This document shows positions 17,121 to 26,530 of a stretch of 64,000 bases of DNA, piece after piece. A model generated the notes under the pieces. That model ran no database searches. It saw only the letters and a list, made by a program, of their open reading frames with translations, and was not told the DNA's origin. Source of the DNA: Variovorax paradoxus (GTDB taxonomy: Bacteria; Pseudomonadota; Gammaproteobacteria; Burkholderiales; Burkholderiaceae_C); assembly GCF_024734665.1 (NCBI RefSeq), contig NZ_CP102931.1, forward strand, positions 6,831,501 to 6,895,500, given 5' to 3'. A program made the position numbers and the translations under genes. Every line of letters begins with the position of its first letter. Position 1 is the stretch's first letter.

Positions 17121-18523
17121 ATTGCCTCGCCGAACGCCACGCTGACGCGCAGGCCGGTGGGCTCGGCCGCTTCGAGCCGCAGTTCGGCACCCAGCAACTC
17201 CGCATAGCGCGACACGATCGACAGCCCCAGCCCCGAGCCCTGACCGAGCTTCTCCCCCGCGGGCCCTTGCGCCCAGCGCTGCATCAGGGCGCGTTGCGCT
17301 TCGAGCGGAATGCCGGGCCCGTCGTCGATCACGCTCAGCGTGCGGCCCGCGAGCTCGACGGTGATGGTGCGCCCGCCATAGCGCAGCGCGTTGTCGATCA
17401 GGTTGTCAAGGATGCCTTCTACCAGCGCCTCGTTGGCATGCACGACCACGCCGTCATCGAGGCCACGCGCGCCCAGGTCGACGCCGCGCGCATCGGCACG
17501 CGCGAGGTGCCGCAGCACCGTCTGCTCGGCCAGCACGTCGAGCCGCACCGGCACGCGCTTGAGCTCGGTGCGCGCTTCCTCGGCCAGTGCCAATGCCAGC
17601 AGCTGGTCGATCAGGTGGCTTGCGCGCGCCTGTCGCTCCGACACGCGCTCGAGCTGCTCGCGCCACACCGTCGTGTCCTGCTGTGCAAGGCCGTATTCGG
17701 CCAGCGCACGAATGCCCGCCAGCGGCGTGCGCAGCTCGTGCGCCACGTTGCCCACGAACTCGCGCTGCGCCTGCACGCTGTTGCCCAGCCGCTCGAACAG
17801 TGAATTGACCGCATTGCCCAGGCGCTGAAGCTCGCGCGAAGTCTGCGCCACCGCCACCGGCGAGAGGTCGCGCACGTCGCGCCTATCGAGTGCGCGCTGA
17901 AGGTCGGCGAGCGGGCGCAGGTCGCTGCGAATGCCGTACCAGAGCCAGACTGCAAGCAGGATCAGCAGCACGATCTGCGGCGCCAGCGCATAGCCCAGCA
18001 GCTGCCGCACCAGTGCGGTCCGGCTCAGCGTGGTCTGCGCAATGATCACGCGGTAGGGCATGCTGATGTCGGGCTCGGCGTCGTGTTCGAGCACCACCGC
18101 GCGCAGCGTGCCGCCTTCGTAGCGGATGTCGGAAAAGCGGTAGCGCGAGCCGTCCACCGGCAGCGGCGCCTGCAGGCCTGATTGCCCCGAAATCAGCGAG
18201 CCGTCGAGCCGCTGCACCGCGAAGTACACCTTGTCGACCTGGTCGAAGAGCACGGTGGCCACTTCGCGCGGCGTCAGCAGCAGCTCGATGCCGCGCTCAC
18301 CTGCCTGTACGTTGGCCGACAGCGCATAGGCATCGTCGAGCATGCCGCGGTCGAAGGCCTGCTCGGAGAAGTAGTTGGCAATGACCAGTGCAATGACTGC
18401 GCCGACCATCCACGTGAGCGCCAGCGGCACCAGCACGTTGCGCAGCACGCGCCGTGTGAGCGACGGCGCGCGCACGACGGCCGCGGGTTGCGTTTCAGTC
18501 GGCTGTTGCTGCGGCTCGGTCAC
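17117..18523 (-). CDS. TctE-like sensor histidine kinase
   Basis: This membrane kinase of about 468 residues has two transmembrane segments (about 35-57 and 190-210) flanking a periplasmic 2CSK_N-type sensor domain. A HAMP-like linker follows, then the H-box FVGNVAHELRTPLAGI, the N-box NLIDNALRYGG, and the ATP-lid boxes DDGPGIP and GQGSGLGLSI. The GTG start at 18523 has GAGGTG upstream; no other start is near the end of the regulator gene, seven bases upstream. The organisation resembles TctD/TctE, although no tricarboxylate transporter genes are adjacent. Confidence 0.88.
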   Translation of the reverse strand: MTEPQQQPTETQPAAVVRAPSLTRRVLRNVLVPLALTWMVGAVIALVIANYFSEQAFDRGMLDDAYALSANVQAGERGIELLLTPREVATVLFDQVDKVYFAVQRLDGSLISGQSGLQAPLPVDGSRYRFSDIRYEGGTLRAVVLEHDAEPDISMPYRVIIAQTTLSRTALVRQLLGYALAPQIVLLILLAVWLWYGIRSDLRPLADLQRALDRRDVRDLSPVAVAQTSRELQRLGNAVNSLFERLGNSVQAQREFVGNVAHELRTPLAGIRALAEYGLAQQDTTVWREQLERVSERQARASHLIDQLLALALAEEARTELKRVPVRLDVLAEQTVLRHLARADARGVDLGARGLDDGVVVHANEALVEGILDNLIDNALRYGGRTITVELAGRTLSVIDDGPGIPLEAQRALMQRWAQGPAGEKLGQGSGLGLSIVSRYAELLGAELRLEAAEPTGLRVSVAFGEAI

Positions 18524-18530
18524 GCGCTGA

Positions 18531-19220
18531 TCACACCTCGGCTTCGAGCAGGTAGCCGATGCCGCGCAGCGTGCGGATGCTCGCGCCCGTGCCCTGCAGC
18601 TTCTTGCGCAGGCGGGAGATGAAGGCCTCGAGCGCGTTGTCGCCGAGCGATTCGTCGAAGCTCGACAGCTTGTCGGACAGCGCACGCTTGCTCACGGTGC
18701 GGCCCGGCGGACTCATGAGCTCCCACAGCACTTCGAACTCGCGCGCCGGCAGGTCGAGCGGACCGCCCGCGGTCGAGAAGCGGCGTGCCTTGCGGTCGAG
18801 CTTCAGCTGGCCCAGCAGCACGATATCTTCGGTGCCCTTGGCGCGGCGAACCAGTGCACGCAGGCGCGCTTCGACTTCGGCCAGGTCGAAGGGCTTGCCG
18901 AGGTAGTCGTCGGCGCCCGCATCGAGGCCGGCAATGCGCTCTTCGGTGCGACCGCGTGCTGTGAGCACCAGCACAGGAGTGCGGTCGCCGCGCGCACGCG
19001 CCTGCCGCAGCGCGGTGAGGCCACTCGCGAGGCCACTGGTGGGGCTCGCGGTGGCTGGCAGGTTGAGGTCGAGCAGCACGGCATCGAAGGGCTGCACGCG
19101 CCACAGGTGATCGGCATCTTCGACGTTGGTCGACACGTCGACGCGATGGCCGGCATCCGCAAGGCTGCGCACCATCACATCGCGCAGAACGGCGTCATCT
19201 TCGACAAGCAGAATTCGCAT
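18531..19220 (-). CDS. OmpR/TctD-like response regulator
   Basis: This 229-residue regulator has a receiver domain (MRILLVEDDAVLRDVMV; phospho-acceptor Asp in FDAVLLDLNLPA near residue 51; Lys in YLGKPFDLAEVEAR). It is followed by a winged-helix output domain (LPAREFEVLWELMSPPG, ISRLRKKLQGTGASIRTLRGIGYLLE). It is read just before the kinase. Compared with typical members it carries a short insertion (TASPTSGLASG) after the phospho-acceptor loop. Confidence 0.93.
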   Translation of the reverse strand: MRILLVEDDAVLRDVMVRSLADAGHRVDVSTNVEDADHLWRVQPFDAVLLDLNLPATASPTSGLASGLTALRQARARGDRTPVLVLTARGRTEERIAGLDAGADDYLGKPFDLAEVEARLRALVRRAKGTEDIVLLGQLKLDRKARRFSTAGGPLDLPAREFEVLWELMSPPGRTVSKRALSDKLSSFDESLGDNALEAFISRLRKKLQGTGASIRTLRGIGYLLEAEV

Positions 19221-19357
19221 GGTTATTGAGTGGTTGGGGGTGATCTGCCTTGCGAACGACGGGTCAGCGGCCGGTCAGTCGCTCCAAGCGATAAACGCAA
19301 CATGAGCATACGACAGCAAGATGAAATACGGGCCATTTTCATGGCCGACGCCACACG

Positions 19358-20218
19358 ATGAGCGCGCGTGAACCCTCCGATCTTTTGAGCCTGGTGCCTC
19401 CGGAGGTGCAACGCACCGCCGTGGTCCTGCTGCATGGTTTATGCAGCACGCCTGACGAGTTGCTGACCGTGCAGTCCGCCCTGCGCAGCCGCGGCTACTC
19501 GGTGCACCCGCTGTCGATCGAGGGTTATTCGTTCGATGCCAATGCGCCGCTGCAACGCGCGGCGCCGTACGAACGCTGGCTCGACGAGATCCAGGCGCAG
19601 GTGAAGGCGCTGCGCCAGCAGCACGACCGCGTGATGCTGGTCGGCATTTCCGCCGGTTCTTCGCTGGCCCTTGGCGCGGCCATCCGCTGCGGCAGCGAAG
19701 TCGATGCGCTGGTGCTCATGTCGACCACGCTGCGCTTCGACGGCTGGGCCATTCCGCGCACGCAGTTCCTGCTGCCGCTGGCCTTCTACACGCCGCTCGG
19801 CCGGCTCTGGCAATACCGCGAACGCCCACCCTACGGCGTGAAGAACGAACGCGTACGCGCCTGGATCGAGCGCGAGCTGCGCCACCGCAAGGTCTCGCGC
19901 GCCGGCAGCTCCGTCATCGGCGTGGGCCATCTGCGCGAGCACGACCGGCTCATCCGCCACGTGCGCCGCAACCTCAACAGTGTGCGATGCGACAACGTGC
20001 TCGCACTGCACGCCCAGCAGGACGAAGTGGCCAGCGTAGCCAACCTCGGCATCCTCGCGCGCGGCCTGCGCTGCCGCGCCTTCCGCACTGTGGTGGTCGC
20101 CAACAGCTACCACATGATCACAATCGACAACGATCGTCAACAGGTTGTGCGCGAAACAGTGTCGTTCGTCGATGCCGTGGCGCATGGCACGATGCCCGAG
20201 CATCCGCTGTACGCCTGA
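19358..20218 (+). CDS. Alpha/beta hydrolase (esterase/thioesterase-like)
   Basis: This 286-residue protein has the lipase-type oxyanion motif VLLHGLCSTPDELL near residue 23 and the nucleophile elbow VGISAGSSLALGAA near 92-105. The acid is probably in LHAQQDEVASV and the histidine in NSYHMITIDNDR. No signal peptide is seen. It stands 44 bases before an acyl carrier protein gene and probably acts in the same pathway, possibly as a thioesterase or acyltransferase that releases the acyl chain from the carrier protein. Confidence 0.85.
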   Translation: MSAREPSDLLSLVPPEVQRTAVVLLHGLCSTPDELLTVQSALRSRGYSVHPLSIEGYSFDANAPLQRAAPYERWLDEIQAQVKALRQQHDRVMLVGISAGSSLALGAAIRCGSEVDALVLMSTTLRFDGWAIPRTQFLLPLAFYTPLGRLWQYRERPPYGVKNERVRAWIERELRHRKVSRAGSSVIGVGHLREHDRLIRHVRRNLNSVRCDNVLALHAQQDEVASVANLGILARGLRCRAFRTVVVANSYHMITIDNDRQQVVRETVSFVDAVAHGTMPEHPLYA

Positions 20219-20262
20219 CACCTTCGACAACGTTCGATCACGCCCGAAAGGAAAGCATTTCC

Positions 20263-20562
20263 ATGTCTTCTTCCAACGCTTCTTCGCCCACCTTCAACAG
20301 CATCGCCGCGATCCTGGAGACCGACTTCCGCGTCGAGCGCTCGGCCATCTCGCCGGACACCGCGCTGTCCGACCTCGGCCTCGACTCGCTCGCGCTGATG
20401 GAGTTCGTCTTCGCCGTCGAAGACGCCTTCCATCTGCGCATTCCCGAAGACCGCCTCGACCCGCGCGAAGCCGGCATCACGCTGCAGCGCCTGTGCGAAG
20501 TGATCGACACGGAAAGTGCCGGCAGCGCAGCCGCCGCCCAGCCCGCCGAAGCCACCGCATGA
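20263..20562 (+). CDS. Acyl carrier protein
   Basis: This 99-residue protein is a dedicated acyl carrier protein. The phosphopantetheine site is the serine in SDLGLDSLALMEFVFAVED near residue 45, preceded by the expected acidic helix. The N-terminus has a short Ser/Ala-rich extension and the C-terminus a low-complexity Ala tail. Its sequence differs from housekeeping AcpP (FHLRIPEDRLDPREAG). GAAAGGAAAG precedes the ATG. It overlaps the ketoacyl synthase gene by four bases. Confidence 0.93.
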   Translation: MSSSNASSPTFNSIAAILETDFRVERSAISPDTALSDLGLDSLALMEFVFAVEDAFHLRIPEDRLDPREAGITLQRLCEVIDTESAGSAAAAQPAEATA

Positions 20563-21836
20563 GCAGCGGTGCAGCCCACGCCGCGCTCGCCGCTTCGGCC
20601 GCACGCGCCGCCTCCGCGCCGGTGCGCGTGAGCGGCATCGGTTTCGTCACGCCCATCGGCCGCACTGTCGAGGCCTTCGACGAAGCGCTGTTCGCGGGCC
20701 GTTCGGCCGTGCGCGCGCAGACGCTGGAGATCAAGGGCATGGACCCGATGCTGCTCGCCGTTGCCGCCTGTGACTTCGATTCGAACGGCGTGCGCAGCAC
20801 CTCGCGCCTGCCGCTGGACCGCGGCACCGCCATGGCGCTGGCTGCCGCACAGGACGCGGCCGGCGAAGCCAGGCTCGACCTCGACACCATCGACCGCGAC
20901 CGCCTCGGCATCTTCTGGGGCAGCGGCCTCGCGGGCGCCGGCACCTTCGACAACACCACCAGTGCGCTCTATGGCGAACAGCGCCGCATGCGCCCGACGA
21001 CCGTGCTTACCGTGATGCCCAACGCCGCCGTGGCCGAGCTCGCACTGCATTTCGGCGCGCGCGGTTCGGCCATTGCATACGCCTGTGCCTGCGCCTCCTC
21101 GGCCGTGGCCATCGGCGAAGCGATGCGCGCCATTCGCGGCGGCTGGATCGACGTTGCCATCGTCGGCGGCCACGACGCCATGCTCACGCCCGGCGTGATG
21201 GCCAGCTGGCACGCGATGCGCGTGATGGCTCCGCCGCCAGCCGATGCGCCCTCTTCCGCCTGCCGCCCGTTCTCGGGTGACCGCGCGGGCTTTGCCATTG
21301 GCGAAGGCGCGGCCGCGCTGGTGCTCGAATCGGAAGCGCATGCGGCCGCACGCGGCGCCGAAGCCGCGCCCTTCGTGCTCGCGGGCTACGCCACCAACTG
21401 CGACGGCACGCACATCACCAACCCCGACGCCCCGGGCCAGGTGCGCGCGATGCGCGCCGCACTGCGCGACGCGGGCATCGAAGCCTCCGACGTCGGCCAC
21501 ATCAACGCGCACGGCACGGCCACCTCCGCCGGTGATGCAGCCGAAGCCGCGTCGATCCGTGAGGTGTTCGGCAACAGCACGCCGGTCAGCGCGACCAAGG
21601 CCATCCACGGCCACGTACTCGGCGGCGGCGGTGCGATCGAGCTCATCGCGGCGCTGCGCGCACTGGCGCGCGAGACGCTGCCGCCCATCGCCAACCTGCA
21701 GACGCCTGATGCCGCATTCGATCTCGACTTCGTGCAAGGCGAGGCACGCGAGGCCAAGGGCATCCGCTACGCGCTGTCCAATTCCTTCGCCTTTGGCGGC
21801 ACCAACGCGGTCATCGTGGCCGGTCGAGCGTCCTGA
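20559..21836 (+). CDS. Beta-ketoacyl-ACP synthase (FabF-like)
   Basis: This 425-residue thiolase-fold enzyme condenses malonyl-ACP with an acyl chain. The active Cys lies in YACACASSAVAIGEA, the two His residues in INAHGTATSAGD and AIHGHVLGGGGAIE, and the C-terminal NSFAFGGTNA is the FabF signature. The N-terminus carries an Ala-rich extension of about 20 residues. With the ACP and neighbours it forms a mini fatty-acid or polyketide assembly that lacks its own reductases and malonyl transferase, so it must borrow those from central metabolism. Confidence 0.92.
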   Translation: MSSGAAHAALAASAARAASAPVRVSGIGFVTPIGRTVEAFDEALFAGRSAVRAQTLEIKGMDPMLLAVAACDFDSNGVRSTSRLPLDRGTAMALAAAQDAAGEARLDLDTIDRDRLGIFWGSGLAGAGTFDNTTSALYGEQRRMRPTTVLTVMPNAAVAELALHFGARGSAIAYACACASSAVAIGEAMRAIRGGWIDVAIVGGHDAMLTPGVMASWHAMRVMAPPPADAPSSACRPFSGDRAGFAIGEGAAALVLESEAHAAARGAEAAPFVLAGYATNCDGTHITNPDAPGQVRAMRAALRDAGIEASDVGHINAHGTATSAGDAAEAASIREVFGNSTPVSATKAIHGHVLGGGGAIELIAALRALARETLPPIANLQTPDAAFDLDFVQGEAREAKGIRYALSNSFAFGGTNAVIVAGRAS

Positions 21837-21877
21837 CGCTGAAGATTCGCTGAACCCTTCCTGAAAAAACGAACGCG

Positions 21878-23005
21878 GTGCATCGGCTGGTTGTTTTCGT
21901 CGTGCCCGTGTTCGCGCTGCTCATGGCGTGCGAATTCGCGTGGGGCTGGCTCAAGCGCCGCAACACCTACCGCTTCAGCGACACGCTCGGCAGCCTGAGC
22001 CAGGGGCTGCTGAGCCAGGCGCTTTCGGTGTGCACGCAACTGTTCCAGATCGGCCTCTACGCAATGGTCTATCCACTGGTCGCGATCTGGACACGGCCGA
22101 GCTTCTGGGACAGCGTTGTGGGCTGGATCGTTGCCGTGCTGCTGTTCGACTTCTTCGACTACTGGCTGCATCGCGCGGGTCATGAGTCGGCCGTGTTCTG
22201 GGCCGCGCACTCGGTACATCACCAGAGCCAGCACTTCAATTTTTCCACCGCGCTGCGGCAGGAAAGCACCGTGGCCTTTCTGGGCTGGGCCTTCTACCTG
22301 CCGATGGCGGTGGTGGGCGTTCCTCCCGAACAGTTCGGCCTTGCAGGGCTGATCGTGCTGGTCTACCAGTTCTGGATCCACACCGAACACATCGGCAAGC
22401 TCGGCTGGTTCGACCGCGTGTTCTCGTCACCCTCGAACCATCGCGTGCATCACGCAGTGAACGACGGCTACGTGGACCGCAACTACGGCGGCATGCTCGT
22501 GGTGTGGGACCGGATGTTCGGCACATTTGCCGAAGAGAAAGAACGCTGTGTCTACGGCACGCGCAAGGCGCTCGCGAGCTTCGACCCGATGCGCGCGATC
22601 CTCGGTCCCTATGTGCCACTGCTGCGAGACGCCTGGCACACGCGACGCTGGCAAGACAAGATCGCCGTGTGGTTCAAGCCGCCCGGCTGGCGGCCGGCCG
22701 ACGTGGCACAGCGATTTCCCGACGCACCCTTTTCGCTGGAAGAAGCGATGCACATTCACGATCCGGTGCTGACGCACCCGCAGGTGGCTTCGGCCTCGAT
22801 TCACTTCGCGTGCTGGGTCGGCGTGACGCTGGCCTTTCTGTGGCGCGCCGACGATCTCGCGTTCCAGACGGGTCTGGGTTTGCTTGCACTTGCCGTCGGC
22901 GGCTTCTGGTCCATTGGCGCCGTGCTCGACTCGCAGCTTCGACTGCGATGGGCCTGGTGCGCACAGCTAGCCTTGCTGGGAGTTTCGGCGGTACTGCTCG
23001 CCTGA
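21878..23005 (+). CDS. Sterol desaturase / fatty-acid hydroxylase family membrane protein
   Basis: This 375-residue integral membrane di-iron enzyme shows the three histidine clusters of the fatty-acid hydroxylase superfamily: YWLHRAGHE, HSVHHQSQHFN and SNHRVHHAVN, with a further HTEH. Membrane segments lie at about 1-20, 55-75, 80-100, 140-165 and near the C-terminus. The GTG at 21878 is the likely start, 41 bases after the ketoacyl synthase stop. It may hydroxylate or desaturate the acyl chain made by the upstream genes. Confidence 0.85.
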   Translation: MHRLVVFVVPVFALLMACEFAWGWLKRRNTYRFSDTLGSLSQGLLSQALSVCTQLFQIGLYAMVYPLVAIWTRPSFWDSVVGWIVAVLLFDFFDYWLHRAGHESAVFWAAHSVHHQSQHFNFSTALRQESTVAFLGWAFYLPMAVVGVPPEQFGLAGLIVLVYQFWIHTEHIGKLGWFDRVFSSPSNHRVHHAVNDGYVDRNYGGMLVVWDRMFGTFAEEKERCVYGTRKALASFDPMRAILGPYVPLLRDAWHTRRWQDKIAVWFKPPGWRPADVAQRFPDAPFSLEEAMHIHDPVLTHPQVASASIHFACWVGVTLAFLWRADDLAFQTGLGLLALAVGGFWSIGAVLDSQLRLRWAWCAQLALLGVSAVLLA

Positions 23006-23056
23006 CGGCCTCGCTATGTATGCTCGGCGCTCTCTTCGCACCGGGAACATTCGATC

Positions 23057-23539
23057 ATGCACAGGCTGGCCACACCTGAAGACATCGACACCGTCTTCGC
23101 CCTCTACATGCACGAGAAGGTCGTGCGCTTCCTCGGCTACGACCCGATGCCGATCGAAGACTTCCGCGCCGTCTACCAGGCACTGCTCGACACCCGGTGC
23201 TTCTACGTCTACGAACGCGAAGGACGCATCGCAGGCTTCTACCGCGCCACGCGCTATCCGGGCCGCATTCATCATGTGGCCGGCCTCGGTACGCTCGCTG
23301 TCGATCCTGCATTCCATGGCCAGGGCATTGCGCTCGCCATGGTCAGCGAGGCCATCGACACACTGAAGACTGCTGGTGTCAAGCGCATCGAGCTCTTCGC
23401 CGAAAGCGACAACGCGCCCGCGCTGCGCTTCTACGAGAAGCTGGGCTTCGAGCGCGAAGGCACGCTGCGCAAGTACTACAAGCGGGCCGGCGAAGAGAAC
23501 TACGTCGACGAATACGTGATGGCGCTGCTGTTCGACTGA
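23057..23539 (+). CDS. GNAT-family N-acetyltransferase
   Basis: This 160-residue protein is a typical GNAT enzyme: VAGLGTLAVDPAFHGQGIALAMV (motif A, near residues 76-98) and NAPALRFYEKLGFEREGTLRK (motif B). The C-terminal YVDEYVMALLFD resembles RimI/spermidine-type members. The substrate is unknown. It is 51 bases downstream of the hydroxylase gene; its stop is seven bases from that of the convergent copA. Confidence 0.85.
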   Translation: MHRLATPEDIDTVFALYMHEKVVRFLGYDPMPIEDFRAVYQALLDTRCFYVYEREGRIAGFYRATRYPGRIHHVAGLGTLAVDPAFHGQGIALAMVSEAIDTLKTAGVKRIELFAESDNAPALRFYEKLGFEREGTLRKYYKRAGEENYVDEYVMALLFD

Positions 23540-23546
23540 GAAGGCA

Positions 23547-25793
23547 TCAGGGCTTCCAGCGCCGCAGCAGCAGCGCATTCGCCATCACGCTCACGCTAGA
23601 CAGCGCCATGGCGGCACCAGCCACCACGGGGCTCAACAGACCGAAGGCCGCGAGCGGAATGCCGGCCACGTTGTAGGCAAAGGCCCAGAACAGGTTCTGC
23701 CGGATCTTCGCGACCGTGCGCGCAGAGAGCTCGAAGGCCTGCGCCACCAGCGCGAGATCGCCGCGCATCAGCGTGATGCCGGCCGCTTCCATCGCCACGT
23801 CGGTGCCGCCACCCGAAGGCGCCATCGCGATGCCCACGTCGGCCGCGGCCAGCGCGGGTGCATCGTTTGCGCCGTCGCCGACCATCGCCACGACGTGCCC
23901 GTTCTTCCTCAATGCAGCGACCTGCGCCGCCTTGTCGGCCGGCAGCACATCGGCGCGCACGTCTTCGGCGGCGATGCCCAGCCGCGCCGCCATGGCTTGC
24001 GCTGCACGCAGGTTGTCGCCCGAGATCATCACCACGCGCAGGCCACGTGCACGCAGTGTGCGGATGGCTTCTGCGGCTTGCGGCTTGGGCTCGTCGGCGA
24101 AAGCGAACAATGCATGCACGTGCGCGGCGCCGGCTTCGTCGAAGCGCAACAACGCGGACACCGTGGCACCTTGAGACTGCAAACGCTCGACTTCCGCAGC
24201 GTCGTCGGGCATCGCGTCGAGTTCACGGCACCAGCGCAGGCTGGCGATGGCCCAGTGCACGCCGCTGACCTCACCACGCACACCGCGACCTGGCCACGCC
24301 TGCATCACACCCAGCGCAGGCACCTGCACGTTGCGCTGCACCGCAGCGGCCAGCACTGCCTTGGCCAGCGGATGCTCGCTGCCGCTCTGCAGGCTGGCGG
24401 CCGTCGCCAGCAATTGATCTTCACTGGCATCGGTGCCCGCGACGGGCACCAGTGCAGTGAGCACCGGTCGGCCGACCGTCAGAGTGCCTGTCTTGTCGAA
24501 TGCAACGGTGTCGACGCGGTGCGCGATTTCCAACGCGCGCGCATCCTTGATAAGAATGCCGTGACGCGCCGCCACGCCCGTGCCAGCCATCACCGCGACC
24601 GGCGTTGCGAGGCCCAGCGCACACGGGCAGGCAATGACGAGCACTGCCACAGCGTGGATCAGCGAAGTCTCGATGCCCGCGCCCACAACCAGCCATCCGG
24701 CCAGTGTGACAAGCGCGATCACCAGCACCACCGGCACGAACACGGCCGCAACCTTGTCCACCAGCCGCTGGATCGGCGCCTTCGCTGCTTGTGCATCTTC
24801 GACCAGCCGGATGATGCGCGCGAGCACGCTCTCGGCACCGACCGCGCTCACCTCGATGACCATGCGGCCGTCGCCGTTCACTGCTCCGCCGGTCAATGCA
24901 TCGTCCGGTCCCTTGGCCACGGGCAGCGGCTCGCCAGTGAGCATCGATTCATCGACTTCGGATTGCCCTTCGATCACGCGTGCATCGGCTGGCACGCGTT
25001 CGCCAGGGCGCACCGCGAGGCGGTCGCCCACCATTACCTCGGCCAGCGGCACATCGCTTTCCTTGCCGCGTGCGCCGACCAGGTGAGCCACTTCAGGCCG
25101 CAACTGCTGCAACGCACGGATCGCCGACGTGGCCTGGCGCTTGGCGCGCGCCTCCAGCCACTTGCCGAGCAGCACCAGCGTGATCACCACCGCCGAAGCC
25201 TCGAAGTACAGGTGCGGCATCGCACCGTGGCCCGCATGCTCGCCGGTGGCCGCACGCCACCAGAGCCAGAGCGACAGGCCGAAGGCTGCGCTGGTTCCGA
25301 GCGCCACCAGCAAATCCATGTTGCCGGTGCGCGCCTTTGCCGCATGCCAGCCCGCGCGATAGAAGCGCGCGCCCAGCCAGAACTGCACCGGCGTCGCGAG
25401 CAGCAGTTGCAGCCATGGCGGCAGCATCCAGTCTTGTCCGAAAGGATCGCCGAGCATCGGTGCCAGCAAGGGGATCGACAGCGCCAGGCCGACAGCGACC
25501 GGGCCAAAGCCGTGCCACGGCGACAGCGCTGCTTCGTCGGCCGCGGTGCTCGCTGCGCGCGGCTCGTACCCCGCCGCACGCACGGCTCGGCGCAGCAGGG
25601 CGTCCATGTCTTCGCTGCCGCCTGTCACCACACGGGCCGATTCGGTCGCGAGATTCACACTCACGTCTTGCACGCCCGGCACGTTTTTAAGCGCACGCTC
25701 GACACGCATCACGCATGAGGCGCAAGTCATGCCGCCGACCGAGAGGTCGAGCGTGGTGGTGCCGGGAGTTTGGTGCTGCAGAACTTTTTCCAT
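23547..25793 (-). CDS. copA: Copper-translocating P1B-type ATPase
   Basis: This 748-residue inner-membrane pump exports Cu(I). It has one N-terminal heavy-metal-binding domain (GGMTCASC near residue 22), then membrane helices, the actuator TGE in [10 protein letters not shown], and the transmembrane metal site CPC in [11 protein letters not shown]. The phosphorylation motif DKTGTLT, the nucleotide-binding [10 protein letters not shown] and the hinge [10 protein letters not shown] follow. It diverges from copZ-cueR, and a MerR-type promoter with a 19-base spacer lies directly at its start. No Shine-Dalgarno precedes the ATG. Confidence 0.95.
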   Translation of the reverse strand: MEKVLQHQTPGTTTLDLSVGGMTCASCVMRVERALKNVPGVQDVSVNLATESARVVTGGSEDMDALLRRAVRAAGYEPRAASTAADEAALSPWHGFGPVAVGLALSIPLLAPMLGDPFGQDWMLPPWLQLLLATPVQFWLGARFYRAGWHAAKARTGNMDLLVALGTSAAFGLSLWLWWRAATGEHAGHGAMPHLYFEASAVVITLVLLGKWLEARAKRQATSAIRALQQLRPEVAHLVGARGKESDVPLAEVMVGDRLAVRPGERVPADARVIEGQSEVDESMLTGEPLPVAKGPDDALTGGAVNGDGRMVIEVSAVGAESVLARIIRLVEDAQAAKAPIQRLVDKVAAVFVPVVLVIALVTLAGWLVVGAGIETSLIHAVAVLVIACPCALGLATPVAVMAGTGVAARHGILIKDARALEIAHRVDTVAFDKTGTLTVGRPVLTALVPVAGTDASEDQLLATAASLQSGSEHPLAKAVLAAAVQRNVQVPALGVMQAWPGRGVRGEVSGVHWAIASLRWCRELDAMPDDAAEVERLQSQGATVSALLRFDEAGAAHVHALFAFADEPKPQAAEAIRTLRARGLRVVMISGDNLRAAQAMAARLGIAAEDVRADVLPADKAAQVAALRKNGHVVAMVGDGANDAPALAAADVGIAMAPSGGGTDVAMEAAGITLMRGDLALVAQAFELSARTVAKIRQNLFWAFAYNVAGIPLAAFGLLSPVVAGAAMALSSVSVMANALLLRRWKP

Positions 25794-25799
25794 GTGCCA

Positions 25800-25830
25800 A
25801 GGCTAAAGCCTCACACGATGGCAAGGTCAA
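25800..25830 (-). promoter_or_regulatory. CueR-type copA promoter
   Basis: On the leftward strand, TTGACC (25830-25825) and TAGCCT (25805-25800) are separated by 19 bases, the stretched spacing of MerR-family promoters. The spacer starts with a typical CueR half-site, ACCTTGCCAT, though the other half is degenerate. The predicted start of transcription falls at or within one or two bases of the copA ATG. Confidence 0.6.
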
Positions 25831-25933
25831 GCGGAGAAATTCAGTGCCCCTGCGCTGGACATTGACATCGTGAGAGGGTTCAAACTTGTGCCCTCTGTTC
25901 AGTTACTTCAATCACTTTCAAGGAGCTACCACG

Positions 25934-26128
25934 ATGAGCCAGAAATTCCAGGTCACGGGCATGAGCTGCGGCCACTGCGTGAGCGCAGTACAGAACGCGG
26001 TGCAAACGGTGGATCCCGAAGCGCAGGTCACGGTCGATCTGGAAACGGGCCATGTCGACGTGCTGAGCGAACAGCCGCGCAAGGACATCGTGGCCGCGAT
26101 CGAGAACGCGGGCTACGCGGTTCAATGA
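25934..26128 (+). CDS. copZ: CopZ-like copper chaperone (HMA domain)
   Basis: This 64-residue protein is a single heavy-metal-associated domain with the metal site GMSCGHC at residues 9-15 (Cys12 and Cys15) and the C-terminal AIENAGYAVQ typical of Atx1/CopZ. It shuttles Cu(I) in the cytoplasm, presumably to CopA or CueR. AAGGAG precedes the ATG. It overlaps cueR by four bases. Confidence 0.93.
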   Translation: MSQKFQVTGMSCGHCVSAVQNAVQTVDPEAQVTVDLETGHVDVLSEQPRKDIVAAIENAGYAVQ

Positions 26129-26529
26129 CGACGGGCCCTGTCGCCATCGGCGAAGCGGCGCAGCGCTCCGGCGTGTCGGCCCGCATGGTCCGCCACTACG
26201 AAGGACTGGGGCTGCTGCCGGCGGTGGCGCGCACCGAAAGCGGCTACCGCCAATATGGTGAGGCCGATATCCACACGCTGCGCTTCATCAAGCGCTCGCG
26301 CGACCTGGGTTTCTCGATGGAAGAAATCGCGGAACTGGTCGGGCTGTGGAACAACCGTCGGCGCGCGAGCTCGAGCGTGAAGCGCATCGCCGAAAAGCAT
26401 CTTGGTGAACTGGAGCAGCGCATTGCCGACATGCAATCCATGCGCAATACGCTGGCCCACCTGGTTCATTGCTGCCACGGCGATTCGAGGCCGGACTGCC
26501 CCATCCTCGACGACCTGAGCAAGGTCTAG
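26125..26529 (+). CDS. cueR: MerR-family copper-responsive regulator CueR
   Basis: This 134-residue activator has the MerR helix-turn-helix (IGEAAQRSGVSARMVRHYE, residues 8-26), GYRQYGEADIHTLRFI, a long dimerisation helix, and the C-terminal metal-binding loop CCHGDSRPDCPI. In this loop two cysteines eight residues apart hold a single Cu(I), as in CueR. It should control copA and its own operon. It is translationally coupled to copZ and convergent with the TerB-like gene one base away. Confidence 0.92.
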   Translation: MTTGPVAIGEAAQRSGVSARMVRHYEGLGLLPAVARTESGYRQYGEADIHTLRFIKRSRDLGFSMEEIAELVGLWNNRRRASSSVKRIAEKHLGELEQRIADMQSMRNTLAHLVHCCHGDSRPDCPILDDLSKV

Positions 26530-26530
26530 A

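Noticed and set aside
25855-25933. A second CueR promoter before copZ
   Set aside because: TTGACA is present at 25862 but no good -10 lies 19 bases on and the dyad is weak. The promoter of copZ-cueR remains unplaced.
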